Source: JAVVHH01 sp964657565 (lineage in GTDB: Bacteria; Pseudomonadota; Alphaproteobacteria; Acetobacterales; Acetobacteraceae). From it: a stretch of 22,152 nucleotides of DNA. The translations under genes were made by a program, and so were the position numbers. Below, in pieces: positions 11,367 to 18,117 of the stretch. The notes below the pieces were generated by a model. The model ran no database searches and was not told the origin of the DNA. It saw only the letters and a list, made by a program, of their open reading frames with translations. Position 1 is the stretch's first letter. Each line of letters starts with the position of its first letter. The stretch lies in the NCBI GenBank assembly GCA_964657565.1, contig CAZZVQ010000087.1:1-22152 (forward strand), given 5' to 3'.

Positions 11367-12115
11367 ACTTCTCCCGGCGGATCGACGCCTCCGAGAAAGG
11401 CCTGACGGCACAGGCCGTGGGCAAGACGTACAAGAAGCGCCCGGTGGTGCAGAACGTCTCCATCCGCGTCCGCCGCGGCGAGGCGGTCGGCCTGCTCGGC
11501 CCCAATGGCGCCGGCAAGACCACCACGTTCTACATGATCGTCGGCCTGGTCCGGCCCGATCACGGCAAGATCCACCTCGAAGGCCACGACATCACCGCGC
11601 TGCCGATGTATCGCCGCGCCCGACTCGGGATCGGCTATCTACCGCAGGAGGCCAGCGTGTTCCGCGGCCTGACCGTCGAGGGCAACATCATGGCCGCGCT
11701 GGAGGTGGTCGAGCCCGACCCGGACAGGCGCGACCAGATGCTCGACGCGCTGCTGGCCGAATTCGGCATCTCGCATCTGCGCCGCACCTCGGCCCTGGCG
11801 CTTTCGGGCGGCGAGCGCCGCCGGGTCGAGATCGCCCGCGCGCTGGCGACCCAGCCGCACTACATCCTGCTGGACGAACCGCTGGCCGGCATCGACCCGA
11901 TCGCCGTGGGCGAGATCCGCGACCTGATCGCCCATCTCAAGGACCGCCGCATCGGCGTACTCATCACCGACCACAATGTCCGCGAAACGCTCGAGATCGT
12001 CGACCGTGCCTACATCATGCATGATGGCCAGGTTTTGATGGAAGGTGTCCCGCACGAGGTCGTCGCGCATCAGGATGTGCGGAGAGTATACCTTGGAGAA
12101 AGGTTTAGCCTGTAG
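11363..12115 (+). CDS. lptB: LPS export ABC transporter ATP-binding protein LptB
   Basis: The 250-residue cytoplasmic ATPase powers LPS extraction by the LptB2FG complex. Walker A is at about 46-53 (GPNGAGKT), followed by a Q-loop region (YLPQEASVFRGLTVEGNI, a characteristic LptB stretch). The signature is LSGGERRR near 149, Walker B is YILLDEPLAGIDP near 170, and the switch His lies in ITDHNVRETL near 204. Start and stop fit the operon: the ATGA overlap with lptA upstream and a 9-nt gap to rpoN. lptF and lptG are not in this window, as is usual since they form a separate locus. Confidence 0.97.
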   Translation: MNFSRRIDASEKGLTAQAVGKTYKKRPVVQNVSIRVRRGEAVGLLGPNGAGKTTTFYMIVGLVRPDHGKIHLEGHDITALPMYRRARLGIGYLPQEASVFRGLTVEGNIMAALEVVEPDPDRRDQMLDALLAEFGISHLRRTSALALSGGERRRVEIARALATQPHYILLDEPLAGIDPIAVGEIRDLIAHLKDRRIGVLITDHNVRETLEIVDRAYIMHDGQVLMEGVPHEVVAHQDVRRVYLGERFSL

Positions 12116-12124
12116 TCTGCATCC

Positions 12125-13621
12125 ATGGCAGCAGGTCCACGCTTAGAGTTCAGGCAGACACAATCGTTGGTGATGACGCCCCAGCTGCGTCAGGCCATCA
12201 AGCTTCTGCAATTCAGCAACCTCGAAGTCTCCGCCTTCGTCGAAGGCGAGCTCGAGCGTAACCCCTTGTTGGAATGGGACGAACGCTCCGACGCCGCCCC
12301 CGAGATGCCGGCGCCGGACCAGCGGACGGAGACGACGGCGAACCTCGATTCCGCCGATCTGGTGCGGATGGAGAAGCTGCCCGATGCGGTCGAGGCGGAT
12401 CACACGAATTCGTTCGACGAGGGCGGCGCGTCGGACGGTTTTTCTCGCCCGATGGGCCCGGGCGGCCGGGATGGTGGCGGCGACGACCGCGGAATCGACG
12501 ATCTGGCCGCCACGCCGCGCAATCTGCGCACCCATTTGGGCGAACAGCTCCGCCTCAGCATCAACGACCCCAAGGAGCGGATCATCGGCGCGCACCTGAT
12601 CGCGCTGCTCGACGGCGCCGGCCGGGTCGCTGCGTCCAACGCCGAGCTCGCCGCCGCGATGGGCGTGGAGGAGCAGATGGTGGACCACGTCCGGCGCACC
12701 ATGATGCGCTTCGATCCGGCCGGCCTGTTCGCGACCGGCCTGCGCGACTGCCTCGCCGCCCAGCTCGCCGACAAGAACCGGCTCGACCCGGCGATGGAAG
12801 CGCTGCTCGACAATCTCGAACTGCTCGGCCGCCGTGACCTGCGGGCGCTGATGCAGGTCTGCGAGGTCGACGGCGAGGACCTGACGCAGATGATCAGCGA
12901 GATCCGTGCGCTCGACCCGAAGCCCGGCGCCGGCTGGGACGACGGCCCGCTGCAGCAAGTCATCCCCGACGTGCTGATGCGCGCGCTGCCGGATGGCGAG
13001 TGGCTGATCGAGCTCAATCCGGAAACCATGCCGCGCGTGCTGGTCAACGAGCACTACCATGCCCGGGTCAGCGCCAAGGCGGGCCGGGAGGAACGCAGCT
13101 ACCTGGGCGAGAACCTGTCCAGCGCCAATTGGCTGGTCAAATCGCTGCAGCAGCGCTCCAACACGATCCTCAAGGTGGCCGCCGAGATCGTCCGCCAGCA
13201 GGACGGCTTCTTCCGCGGCGGCGTCGGCCATCTCCGCCCACTGATCTTGCGCGACGTCGCCGGCGCGGTGGAGATGCACGAGAGCACCGTCAGCCGGGTG
13301 ACGGCGAACAAATACATCGCCACGCCGCGCGGCACCTTCGAACTGAAATATTTCTTCACCACCGCGCTCAGCGCCGTGAGCGGCGGCGAAAGCCACAGCG
13401 CGGAAGCCGTCCGGCACCGCATCCGGGCGCTGGTCGGCGCGGAACATCCTGAAGATGTGCTCTCCGACGATGCGATTGTTTCGGCGCTGCGCCGAGAAGG
13501 CGTGGACATTGCGCGCCGAACGGTGGCCAAATACCGTGACGCGTTGCGCATCCCAAGCTCGGTTCAGCGCAAGCGAGAAAAGAGCACCGTTGGATTGGCC
13601 CCACTCGATCGGGTGGGTTGA
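12125..13621 (+). CDS. rpoN: RNA polymerase sigma-54 factor
   Basis: The 498-residue sigma factor recognises -24/-12 promoters and needs enhancer-binding ATPases. Region I is clear at the N-terminus (LEFRQTQSLVMTPQLRQAIKLLQ, residues 8-30, Gln/Leu-rich), ending in ERNPLLEW. A low-complexity acidic/Gly-rich region II follows (about 55-130), then the core-binding region III. The HTH segment includes AGAVEMHESTVSRVTANKYIATPRGTFELKYFF, and the RpoN box ARRTVAKYR is at 463-471. All hallmarks are intact. It begins 9 nt after lptB, the widely conserved lptB-rpoN linkage. It probably relies on the lpt transcript. I saw no sigma-54-type promoter in intergenic parts of this window. The nitrogen genes gltDB nearby are a natural but untested link. 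Confidence 0.98.
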   Translation: MAAGPRLEFRQTQSLVMTPQLRQAIKLLQFSNLEVSAFVEGELERNPLLEWDERSDAAPEMPAPDQRTETTANLDSADLVRMEKLPDAVEADHTNSFDEGGASDGFSRPMGPGGRDGGGDDRGIDDLAATPRNLRTHLGEQLRLSINDPKERIIGAHLIALLDGAGRVAASNAELAAAMGVEEQMVDHVRRTMMRFDPAGLFATGLRDCLAAQLADKNRLDPAMEALLDNLELLGRRDLRALMQVCEVDGEDLTQMISEIRALDPKPGAGWDDGPLQQVIPDVLMRALPDGEWLIELNPETMPRVLVNEHYHARVSAKAGREERSYLGENLSSANWLVKSLQQRSNTILKVAAEIVRQQDGFFRGGVGHLRPLILRDVAGAVEMHESTVSRVTANKYIATPRGTFELKYFFTTALSAVSGGESHSAEAVRHRIRALVGAEHPEDVLSDDAIVSALRREGVDIARRTVAKYRDALRIPSSVQRKREKSTVGLAPLDRVG

Positions 13622-13638
13622 TCAATAAATAGAATTAC

Positions 13639-13644
13639 GGGGAG
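13639..13644 (+). promoter_or_regulatory. Ribosome binding site of hpf
   Basis: GGGGAG with a 5-nt spacer to ATG 13650. An upstream in-frame GTG (13647) would lie only 2 nt from it, so the ATG is preferred. The 28-nt rpoN-hpf gap is AT-rich and contains TAGAAT (13630-13635), a possible -10, but no matching -35. Confidence 0.7.
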
Positions 13645-13649
13645 CAGTG

Positions 13650-14240
13650 ATGCAAATTACGGTTTCTGGCAAACAAGTCGATCTGTCCGACGCATTACGC
13701 AGCCGTGTCTCCGACCAGCTCGACATCATCGCGGGCAAGTATTTCGATGGCGCCCAGGAAGCGCACGTAACATTTGGGCGCGCCCGCAGCTTCTTCACGT
13801 GTGATATCAACGTCCACGCGGGCCGGGGTCTCACCTTGCGCGGCGAGGGCGAGGCCGCCGACGCGCATGGCGCCTTCGACGACGCGGCCGAGCACATCGC
13901 CAAGCGCCTGCGCCGCTACCGCCGCCGGGTCAACGACCACGCCCGCGACCTCGCCAACCGCGCCCGCCCGGAAGCCGCCCGCCAATACGTCCTGCGCGCG
14001 GAGGAGGAGGTCGCCGCGTCCGACCCGGGCGACACCGCCCAGGCCCAGACGTTCGCGACGGTGATCGCCGAGAGCAATGCGGAGATCAGCGTGCTGTCGG
14101 TGGGCGAGGCCGTCATGCGCCTCGATCTGGCCGATCAGCAGGTGATGATGTTTCGCAACAGCGCCAGCGGCGAGTTGAACGTCATCTACCGCCGCCCGGA
14201 CGGCAACATCGGCTGGATCGACCCGACCAGCAGCAAATGA
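13650..14240 (+). CDS. hpf: Ribosome hibernation-promoting factor, long form (HPF/RaiA)
   Basis: The 196-residue protein binds resting ribosomes. The N-terminal S30AE domain (about 1-105: MQITVSGKQVDLSDALRSRV, then a basic RLRRYRRRVNDH stretch) occupies the decoding region. A linker (about 106-138) leads to the C-terminal dimerisation domain (about 140-195), ending VIYRRPDGNIGWIDP, which pairs two 70S ribosomes into 100S particles. Length and the two domains identify the long form rather than the E. coli short HPF (95). It follows rpoN as in many Proteobacteria, but ptsN, which often comes next, is absent: the following gene is rsmI on the other strand, leaving 1 nt between the two stop codons. 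No terminator-like hairpin with a U tract is visible. Confidence 0.95.
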   Translation: MQITVSGKQVDLSDALRSRVSDQLDIIAGKYFDGAQEAHVTFGRARSFFTCDINVHAGRGLTLRGEGEAADAHGAFDDAAEHIAKRLRRYRRRVNDHARDLANRARPEAARQYVLRAEEEVAASDPGDTAQAQTFATVIAESNAEISVLSVGEAVMRLDLADQQVMMFRNSASGELNVIYRRPDGNIGWIDPTSSK

Positions 14241-14241
14241 G

Positions 14242-15177
14242 TTACGAGAGCGCGAGCGCGCGCGCGTAAACCGCCCGCCGCGGCAGCCCGGTCGCCGTTG
14301 CGACCAGCGCCGCGGCGTCGCGCACGCTGTGCGTCTCCAGCGCCCGCCGCAGCAGCTCGTCCACTTGCTCCGCATCCGCCGTCTCCGCCGGGGCCGGCCC
14401 GAGCAGCAGCGTGATCTCGCCGCGCGGCGGCTCCGCCGCATAATGCGCCGCCAGCGCGCCCACGCTGCCTCGCCGCACCTCCTCGAAGCGCTTGGTCAGT
14501 TCGCGCGCCACCGCCGCGTCGCGCTCGCCGAACGCCGCCGCCAGATCGGCCAGCGTCTCCGCCAGCCGGTGCGGCGCCTCGTGCCAGATCAGCGTCGCCG
14601 ACAGCCCGGCCCGCTCCGCCGCGCGCAACCCGGCGAACGCGGCCCGCCGCCCCGTCTCTTTCGGCGGTGGAAATCCCAAGAACAGGAACGGCTGCGGCGG
14701 CAGCCCCGATAGCGTCAGCGCCATCACCGCCGCGTTCGCCCCCGGCACCGCCGAGACCGGCACCCCCGCCTCGATCGCGGCCCGCACCAGGCGGTAGCCC
14801 GGATCGGAGACCAGCGGCGTCCCGGCGTCCGACACCAGCGCGATCAACGCCCCCGCAAGCAGCCGCTGCAACACCGCCGGGATGCGCGCGCTCTCGTTGT
14901 GCTCGTGCAGCGGCGCGGTCGCCGTCCCGATCCCGTAATGCCCGAGCAGCACCGAACTGGTCCGCGTGTCCTCGCACAAGATCAGTTCCGCATGCCGCAG
15001 CGCGGCCACGGCGCGGGCGGAAAGGTCAGCCAGGTTGCCGATCGGGGTTGCGACCAAAATCAGTCCTGATGGTATATGCGGCGCGCGCGAGCCGTTCGAC
15101 TCGCCCGAGCGAGGAGAGTCGCATGGATCCCCGATGGCCCCGCCCAACGGCGCGTCTAGATTATCTGGGTCGGGCAC
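14242..15177 (-). CDS. rsmI: 16S rRNA (cytidine-1402-2'-O)-methyltransferase
   Basis: RsmI 2'-O-methylates C1402 in the decoding centre of 16S rRNA. The tetrapyrrole-methylase-like fold is clear: LILVATPIGNLADLSARAV, LILCEDTRTSSVLLGHYGI, LVSDAGTPLVSDPGYRLV, and later RELTKRFEEVRRG. The C-terminus ends in the family's small helical domain. The start is uncertain because no ATG lies near the first conserved strand. GTG 15177 has an AGGAG 8 nt upstream and gives 311 residues; TTG 15147 lacks a Shine-Dalgarno; TTG 15057 (AGGA 6 nt upstream) gives 271 residues but trims strand 1; ATG 15228 is further out. With GTG 15177 the 5' end overlaps the divergent lipoprotein gene by 55 nt. The rsmI/lpoA divergence is also found in E. 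coli. Function is confident, the exact start is not. Confidence 0.88.
   Translation of the reverse strand: MPDPDNLDAPLGGAIGDPCDSPRSGESNGSRAPHIPSGLILVATPIGNLADLSARAVAALRHAELILCEDTRTSSVLLGHYGIGTATAPLHEHNESARIPAVLQRLLAGALIALVSDAGTPLVSDPGYRLVRAAIEAGVPVSAVPGANAAVMALTLSGLPPQPFLFLGFPPPKETGRRAAFAGLRAAERAGLSATLIWHEAPHRLAETLADLAAAFGERDAAVARELTKRFEEVRRGSVGALAAHYAAEPPRGEITLLLGPAPAETADAEQVDELLRRALETHSVRDAAALVATATGLPRRAVYARALALS
15048..15078 (+). promoter_or_regulatory. Weak candidate promoter for the LpoA-like lipoprotein gene
   Basis: TTGCGA (15048-15053) and TATATG (15073-15078) are 19 nt apart, longer than ideal. This is the only AT-rich patch upstream of the gene. It lies inside the rsmI reading frame. 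A 6-bp inverted repeat (CGACTC 15097-15102 with GAGTCG 15116-15121) flanks and overlaps the Shine-Dalgarno. Confidence 0.25.
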
Positions 15178-16316
15178 TTGCCTTGCTCCTGGCCGCCTTC
15201 GGCCTGACCGCCTGCGTAGCCCAGCCATACGCCCCCGGCTATGGACCTGGCGCCGGGGCCGGGTACGTCCCGCCCGAGATGTCCGCGCCGACCGGACGCC
15301 GCATCGCCCTCCTGCTGCCGCTGTCGGGTGCCAACGCGCCGCTCGGTCAGTCCTTGTTGCTCGCCGCCAAACTCGCCTTCCAGCCCTCGCCGGATAACGC
15401 CTTCGACACGCAAGACACCAAGGGCACCCCCGAAGGCGCCGCCGCTGCCGCCCGTGCTGCCTCGGCGGCGGGGGCCGGCATCATCGTCGGCCCGCTCACC
15501 GCGCTGGAGACCACGGCGCTCACCCCGGTCACCACGGCCAGCAACATCCCCGTGCTCGCCCTGACGTCCGATTCGAGCAAGGCCCGCCCGGGCCTATGGC
15601 CGCTGGGACTGACCTCCGCGCAGCAGGTCCGCACCCTCGTCCGGGCCGCCGTCGCCAGTGACAAGCGCCGCATCGGCGCCATCCTGCCGTCCAATCCGTT
15701 CGGCGACTCGCTGGCCGCCGGCCTCGCGCCGGCCGCGGCCGAGGCGGGCCTGCCGCCGCCGACGGTGTTGCGCTACGACGGGCAAAGCGGTCTCGACAGC
15801 GCCATTACGCAACTCGGCAGCGGCGGCGCTCCATCGGGCGCCCCACCGGCCATCGACGCGCTGCTCCTCGGCACCACGGCCGACGTCACCTTGCGCATCC
15901 TGCCGCAGCTCGTCGCCGCCGGGCTCGGCCCCGATCGCGTCCGACTGCTGGGCACCGCGCTGTGGGCCCGCGACGCCGGCAAACTCGCCCCGCTGGCCGG
16001 GGCGTGGTTCGCCGGTCCGCCGACGGGGACGCTGAAGGTGTTCGAGGACAACTACATCGCCCATTACGGCACGCCGCCGCGCGACATCGGCAGCATCGCG
16101 TTCGACGCCGCCGCCGCCGCCCGCGCCGCCAGCACCCCGGCCGGAATCGACGTGAACCTGTTGGTCAATCCATCCGGGTTCGCCGGTGCCAACGGCGTGT
16201 TCCGCCTTCTCCCCGACGGCACCGTCCGGCGCTCGCTCGCGCTGTTCGAGATCGGTCCGAACGGCGTGCGGTCGCGCGACGTGCCGCCGGACGGAGGCGC
16301 GCCGCCGGGGATGTAG
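15123..16316 (+). CDS. Penicillin-binding protein activator, LpoA-like lipoprotein
   Basis: The 397-residue protein starts with a lipoprotein signal: a hydrophobic stretch (about 15-30) ending in lipobox LTAC with lipidated Cys31. A Pro/Gly/Ala-rich linker (about 32-58) leads to a type I periplasmic-binding-protein fold opening with RRIALLLPLSGANAPLGQSLLLAAKLAF. Segments such as GIIVGPLTALETTALTPVTTASNIPVLALT fit the Peripla_BP_6 / LpoA C-terminal domain. In E. coli LpoA activates PBP1A from the outer membrane; the N-terminal TPR domain of E. coli LpoA is absent here. ATG 15123 has AGGAG 6 nt upstream. Its position divergent from rsmI matches the E. coli rsmI-lpoA locus, which supports the assignment. 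It could instead be a ligand-binding lipoprotein serving the kinase 6 nt downstream. Localisation is firm, role moderate. Confidence 0.85.
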   Translation: MDPRWPRPTARLDYLGRALALLLAAFGLTACVAQPYAPGYGPGAGAGYVPPEMSAPTGRRIALLLPLSGANAPLGQSLLLAAKLAFQPSPDNAFDTQDTKGTPEGAAAAARAASAAGAGIIVGPLTALETTALTPVTTASNIPVLALTSDSSKARPGLWPLGLTSAQQVRTLVRAAVASDKRRIGAILPSNPFGDSLAAGLAPAAAEAGLPPPTVLRYDGQSGLDSAITQLGSGGAPSGAPPAIDALLLGTTADVTLRILPQLVAAGLGPDRVRLLGTALWARDAGKLAPLAGAWFAGPPTGTLKVFEDNYIAHYGTPPRDIGSIAFDAAAAARAASTPAGIDVNLLVNPSGFAGANGVFRLLPDGTVRRSLALFEIGPNGVRSRDVPPDGGAPPGM

Positions 16317-16322
16317 CGGCCG

Positions 16323-17489
16323 ATGTCCGTCGCCACCGTCGTCGGCCTGCTGATCCTGCTGGCGGGCGCGTGTGGCGCAGGCTTCTACGTGGGCCGTCGG
16401 CGGGCCACCCGGGTCCGTTCGCGCGCCATCGCCGCCGTGCAGGAGATCCGCGCGCTGTCGGCCGAAGTCGCCTCGCTGCGCGAGCAACTCGCGGCCGAGC
16501 AGGCGCTGCTCGAGCGGCTGCCCGACCCGGTCATCCTGTTCGGCGCCGACCGCAACATCCGCCGCCTCAACGCCGAAGCACGCACCACGCTGGGCGCCGG
16601 CGCCCCTGCCCTGCTCCGCATGCCGGCCTTCCGCGCCGCCCTCGACCACGCGGTGACCGACGGCGCCGAGACGTCGCTCGACCTCAGCCTCCCGGTTCCG
16701 ATCGCCCGCGAGCTGAATGTGCGCATGATGCCGGTCGAGGGCGTCAAGGGCCCGGTGATCGCCCTGCTGTCGGACCGCACCCGCGAGCGGACGATCGAGC
16801 GGATCCGGGCCGACTTCGTCGCCAATGCCAGCCATGAGTTGCGCACGCCGCTGGCCAGCCTGATCGGCTTCATCGACACCCTGCGCGGCCCCGCCGCCGA
16901 CGACCCGGCCGCCCAGCACCGCTTCCTCGGTATCATGGCCGAGCAGGCGCAGCGCATGAACCGCCTGATCGACGACCTGCTCGGCTTGTCCCGCATCGAG
17001 CTGACCGAGCACGTGGCGCCATCGGGCCGGGTCGATGTCGCCGGGCTGATCGAGACCACCGCCACCAGCCTCGGTCCGCTGTTCAGTGGCCGCTCGGTGA
17101 CGCTGCAGAGCACGCTCGCCCCGGGGCTCCCCGCCGTCGTGGGCGACCGGGACCAACTCGGCCAGGTGCTGCAGAACCTGCTGGAGAACGCGATCAAATA
17201 CGGGCGGGATGGCGGCGTCATCCACGTCGACGCCCGCGCCAGCGCCTATGGCGGCCTGAGCGGTGTCGCGTTCAGCGTGCGCGACGAGGGCGCCGGCATT
17301 CCCGCGATCCACATTCCGCGCCTGACCGAGCGGTTCTATCGGGTCAACACCCGCCGCTCCCGCGCCGTCGGCGGCACCGGGCTCGGCCTGGCCATCGTCA
17401 AGCACATCGTCAACCGCCATCGCGGCCACATGCGCATCGAGAGCACCGAGGGCGCCGGCACCACGGTCACCATCTGGCTGCCGGTCTGA
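16323..17489 (+). CDS. Membrane sensor histidine kinase, PhoR-like
   Basis: The 388-residue kinase has one N-terminal membrane helix (about 3-23) followed by an Arg-rich cytoplasmic stretch, a coiled-coil-like helix (about 38-66) and a small PAS-like domain (about 66-150, LPDPVILFGADRNIRRLN). The HisKA domain contains phospho-acceptor His171 in NASHELRTPLASLIGF. The HATPase domain has the N box (QNLLENAIKYG), G1 (DEGAGI), F (ERFYRV) and G2 (GGTGLGLAIV). It has almost no periplasmic loop, like PhoR of the phosphate system. It starts 6 nt after the LpoA-like gene and is probably co-transcribed. No response regulator and no pst or phoU gene is in the window, so PhoR is a resemblance, not an assignment. 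Confidence 0.92.
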   Translation: MSVATVVGLLILLAGACGAGFYVGRRRATRVRSRAIAAVQEIRALSAEVASLREQLAAEQALLERLPDPVILFGADRNIRRLNAEARTTLGAGAPALLRMPAFRAALDHAVTDGAETSLDLSLPVPIARELNVRMMPVEGVKGPVIALLSDRTRERTIERIRADFVANASHELRTPLASLIGFIDTLRGPAADDPAAQHRFLGIMAEQAQRMNRLIDDLLGLSRIELTEHVAPSGRVDVAGLIETTATSLGPLFSGRSVTLQSTLAPGLPAVVGDRDQLGQVLQNLLENAIKYGRDGGVIHVDARASAYGGLSGVAFSVRDEGAGIPAIHIPRLTERFYRVNTRRSRAVGGTGLGLAIVKHIVNRHRGHMRIESTEGAGTTVTIWLPV

Positions 17490-17494
17490 GCCTG

Positions 17495-17519
17495 GGAACC
17501 GAACGGCCCCGTCCGGGTT
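17495..17519 (+). promoter_or_regulatory. Candidate EcfG-type general-stress promoter for the CsbD-like gene
   Basis: GGAAC (17495-17499), a 16-nt spacer and GGTT (17516-17519) match the alphaproteobacterial EcfG consensus GGAAC-N16/17-cGTT at 8 of 9 positions. Transcription would start near 17526, about 21 nt before ATG 17547, with the Shine-Dalgarno GGAGGA (17537-17542) between. The gene it precedes belongs to a stress-protein family, which supports the call. Confidence 0.55.
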
Positions 17520-17546
17520 TGAGCGCAACGAGGATTGGAGGACCAC

Positions 17547-17888
17547 ATGGACGAGAACCGGTTTGAGGGCGCGGCCCAGAAGCTCGGCGGCAAGGCCGAG
17601 GAGATGGCGGGGAAGCTGACCGGCGACACCAAGCTGAAGGCGGATGGCGCGTTCGATCAGGCCGCCGGCACGGCCCAGAAGGCGTTTGGCCAGGTCAAGG
17701 ACGCGGTGCGCGATTACGGCGGTGACTACGGGTCGCAGCTGCTCGATCAGATCGAGGATGCCGGCGACGCCCTGGCCGACCAGATCGATCAGCGCCCGAT
17801 CACGGCCGTGCTGATCGCCGCCGGGATCGGCTTCCTGCTCGCGCTGGCGACCAAGCCGGCCCCGCGCGTCACCTACGTCCGGCGCTGA
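17547..17888 (+). CDS. CsbD-domain protein with YqjD/ElaB-type C-terminal membrane anchor
   Basis: The 113-residue protein opens with a CsbD domain (about 1-52: ENRFEGAAQKLGGKAEEMAGKLTGD, then QAAGTAQKAFGQVKDAV). A helical middle part (about 53-82) follows, then a single membrane helix (about 85-102, ITAVLIAAGIGFLLALAT) and a short basic tail. The RPITAVLIAAGIGFLLAL ending resembles the DUF883 (YqjD/ElaB) anchor, so this looks like a hybrid of two small stress-protein families. CsbD proteins are stress-induced with unclear biochemical function; YqjD/ElaB proteins tether to the inner membrane and in E. coli have been linked to stationary-phase ribosomes. ATG 17547 has GGAGGA 4 nt upstream. A candidate EcfG promoter lies in the 57-nt gap after the kinase gene, so it is probably an independent unit. 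Confidence 0.85.
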   Translation: MDENRFEGAAQKLGGKAEEMAGKLTGDTKLKADGAFDQAAGTAQKAFGQVKDAVRDYGGDYGSQLLDQIEDAGDALADQIDQRPITAVLIAAGIGFLLALATKPAPRVTYVRR

Positions 17889-17922
17889 GTTCTAGGGCGG
17901 TATTGGGGCAGGTTGGCCAGAT

Positions 17923-17945
17923 ACCCCCGGGTCAAGCCCGGGGGT
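17923..17945. repeat. GC-rich palindromic intergenic repeat, copy 1
   Basis: A 9-bp perfect stem (17923-17931 with 17937-17945) closes a 5-nt TCAAG loop; the arms are ACCCCCGGG and CCCGGGGGT. A 26-nt core (17924-17949) is shared exactly with copy 2. It lies 35 nt after the CsbD-like stop in a convergent gap. Similar dispersed palindromes occur in many alphaproteobacterial genomes. It may also act as a 3'-end hairpin, but there is no U tract. Confidence 0.85.
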
Positions 17946-18010
17946 GACGGGCCGAAGCGATCCAGCTCTAGCGTCGAAGCCGGTCAGGTCGACTGGACAC
18001 ATTTGAAATT

Positions 18011-18027
18011 CGTCACCCGCGGGTCCA
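18011..18027. repeat. Deleted, inverted remnant of the palindromic repeat
   Basis: CGTCACCCGCGGGTCCA matches the two ends of the reverse complement of the copy-2 element and its flanks (TGGACCC ... GGGTGACG), with the central hairpin loop missing. It lies between the two intact copies. This looks like a deletion derivative, but it is short. Confidence 0.45.
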
Positions 18028-18058
18028 CGGTGCCAATGGACCGCGCCGCTTGGCCTGG

Positions 18059-18081
18059 ACCCCCGGGTCAAGCCCGGGGGT
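18059..18081. repeat. GC-rich palindromic intergenic repeat, copy 2
   Basis: Same orientation and sequence as copy 1: 9-bp stem (18059-18067 with 18073-18081) and TCAAG loop, with TGACG following. It sits 37 nt from the trpS stop. The whole 229-nt stretch 17889-18117 holds only these repeats and no credible gene; the hairpins may end or protect the converging csbD-like and trpS transcripts. Confidence 0.85.
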
Positions 18082-18117
18082 GACGAGTTGAGGTGGCTCC
18101 TGTAAACCTGAACGATC

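Noticed and set aside
14667..15122. A longer start for the LpoA-like lipoprotein gene
   Set aside because: The upstream frame is antisense to conserved rsmI sequence. ATG 15123 has a good Shine-Dalgarno and leads directly into a lipoprotein signal with a correct lipobox.
15594..17546. A 650-codon minus-strand open frame opposite the lipoprotein and kinase genes
   Set aside because: It runs antisense to a complete histidine kinase and lipoprotein and has shadow-type Gly/Ala/Asp/Arg composition.
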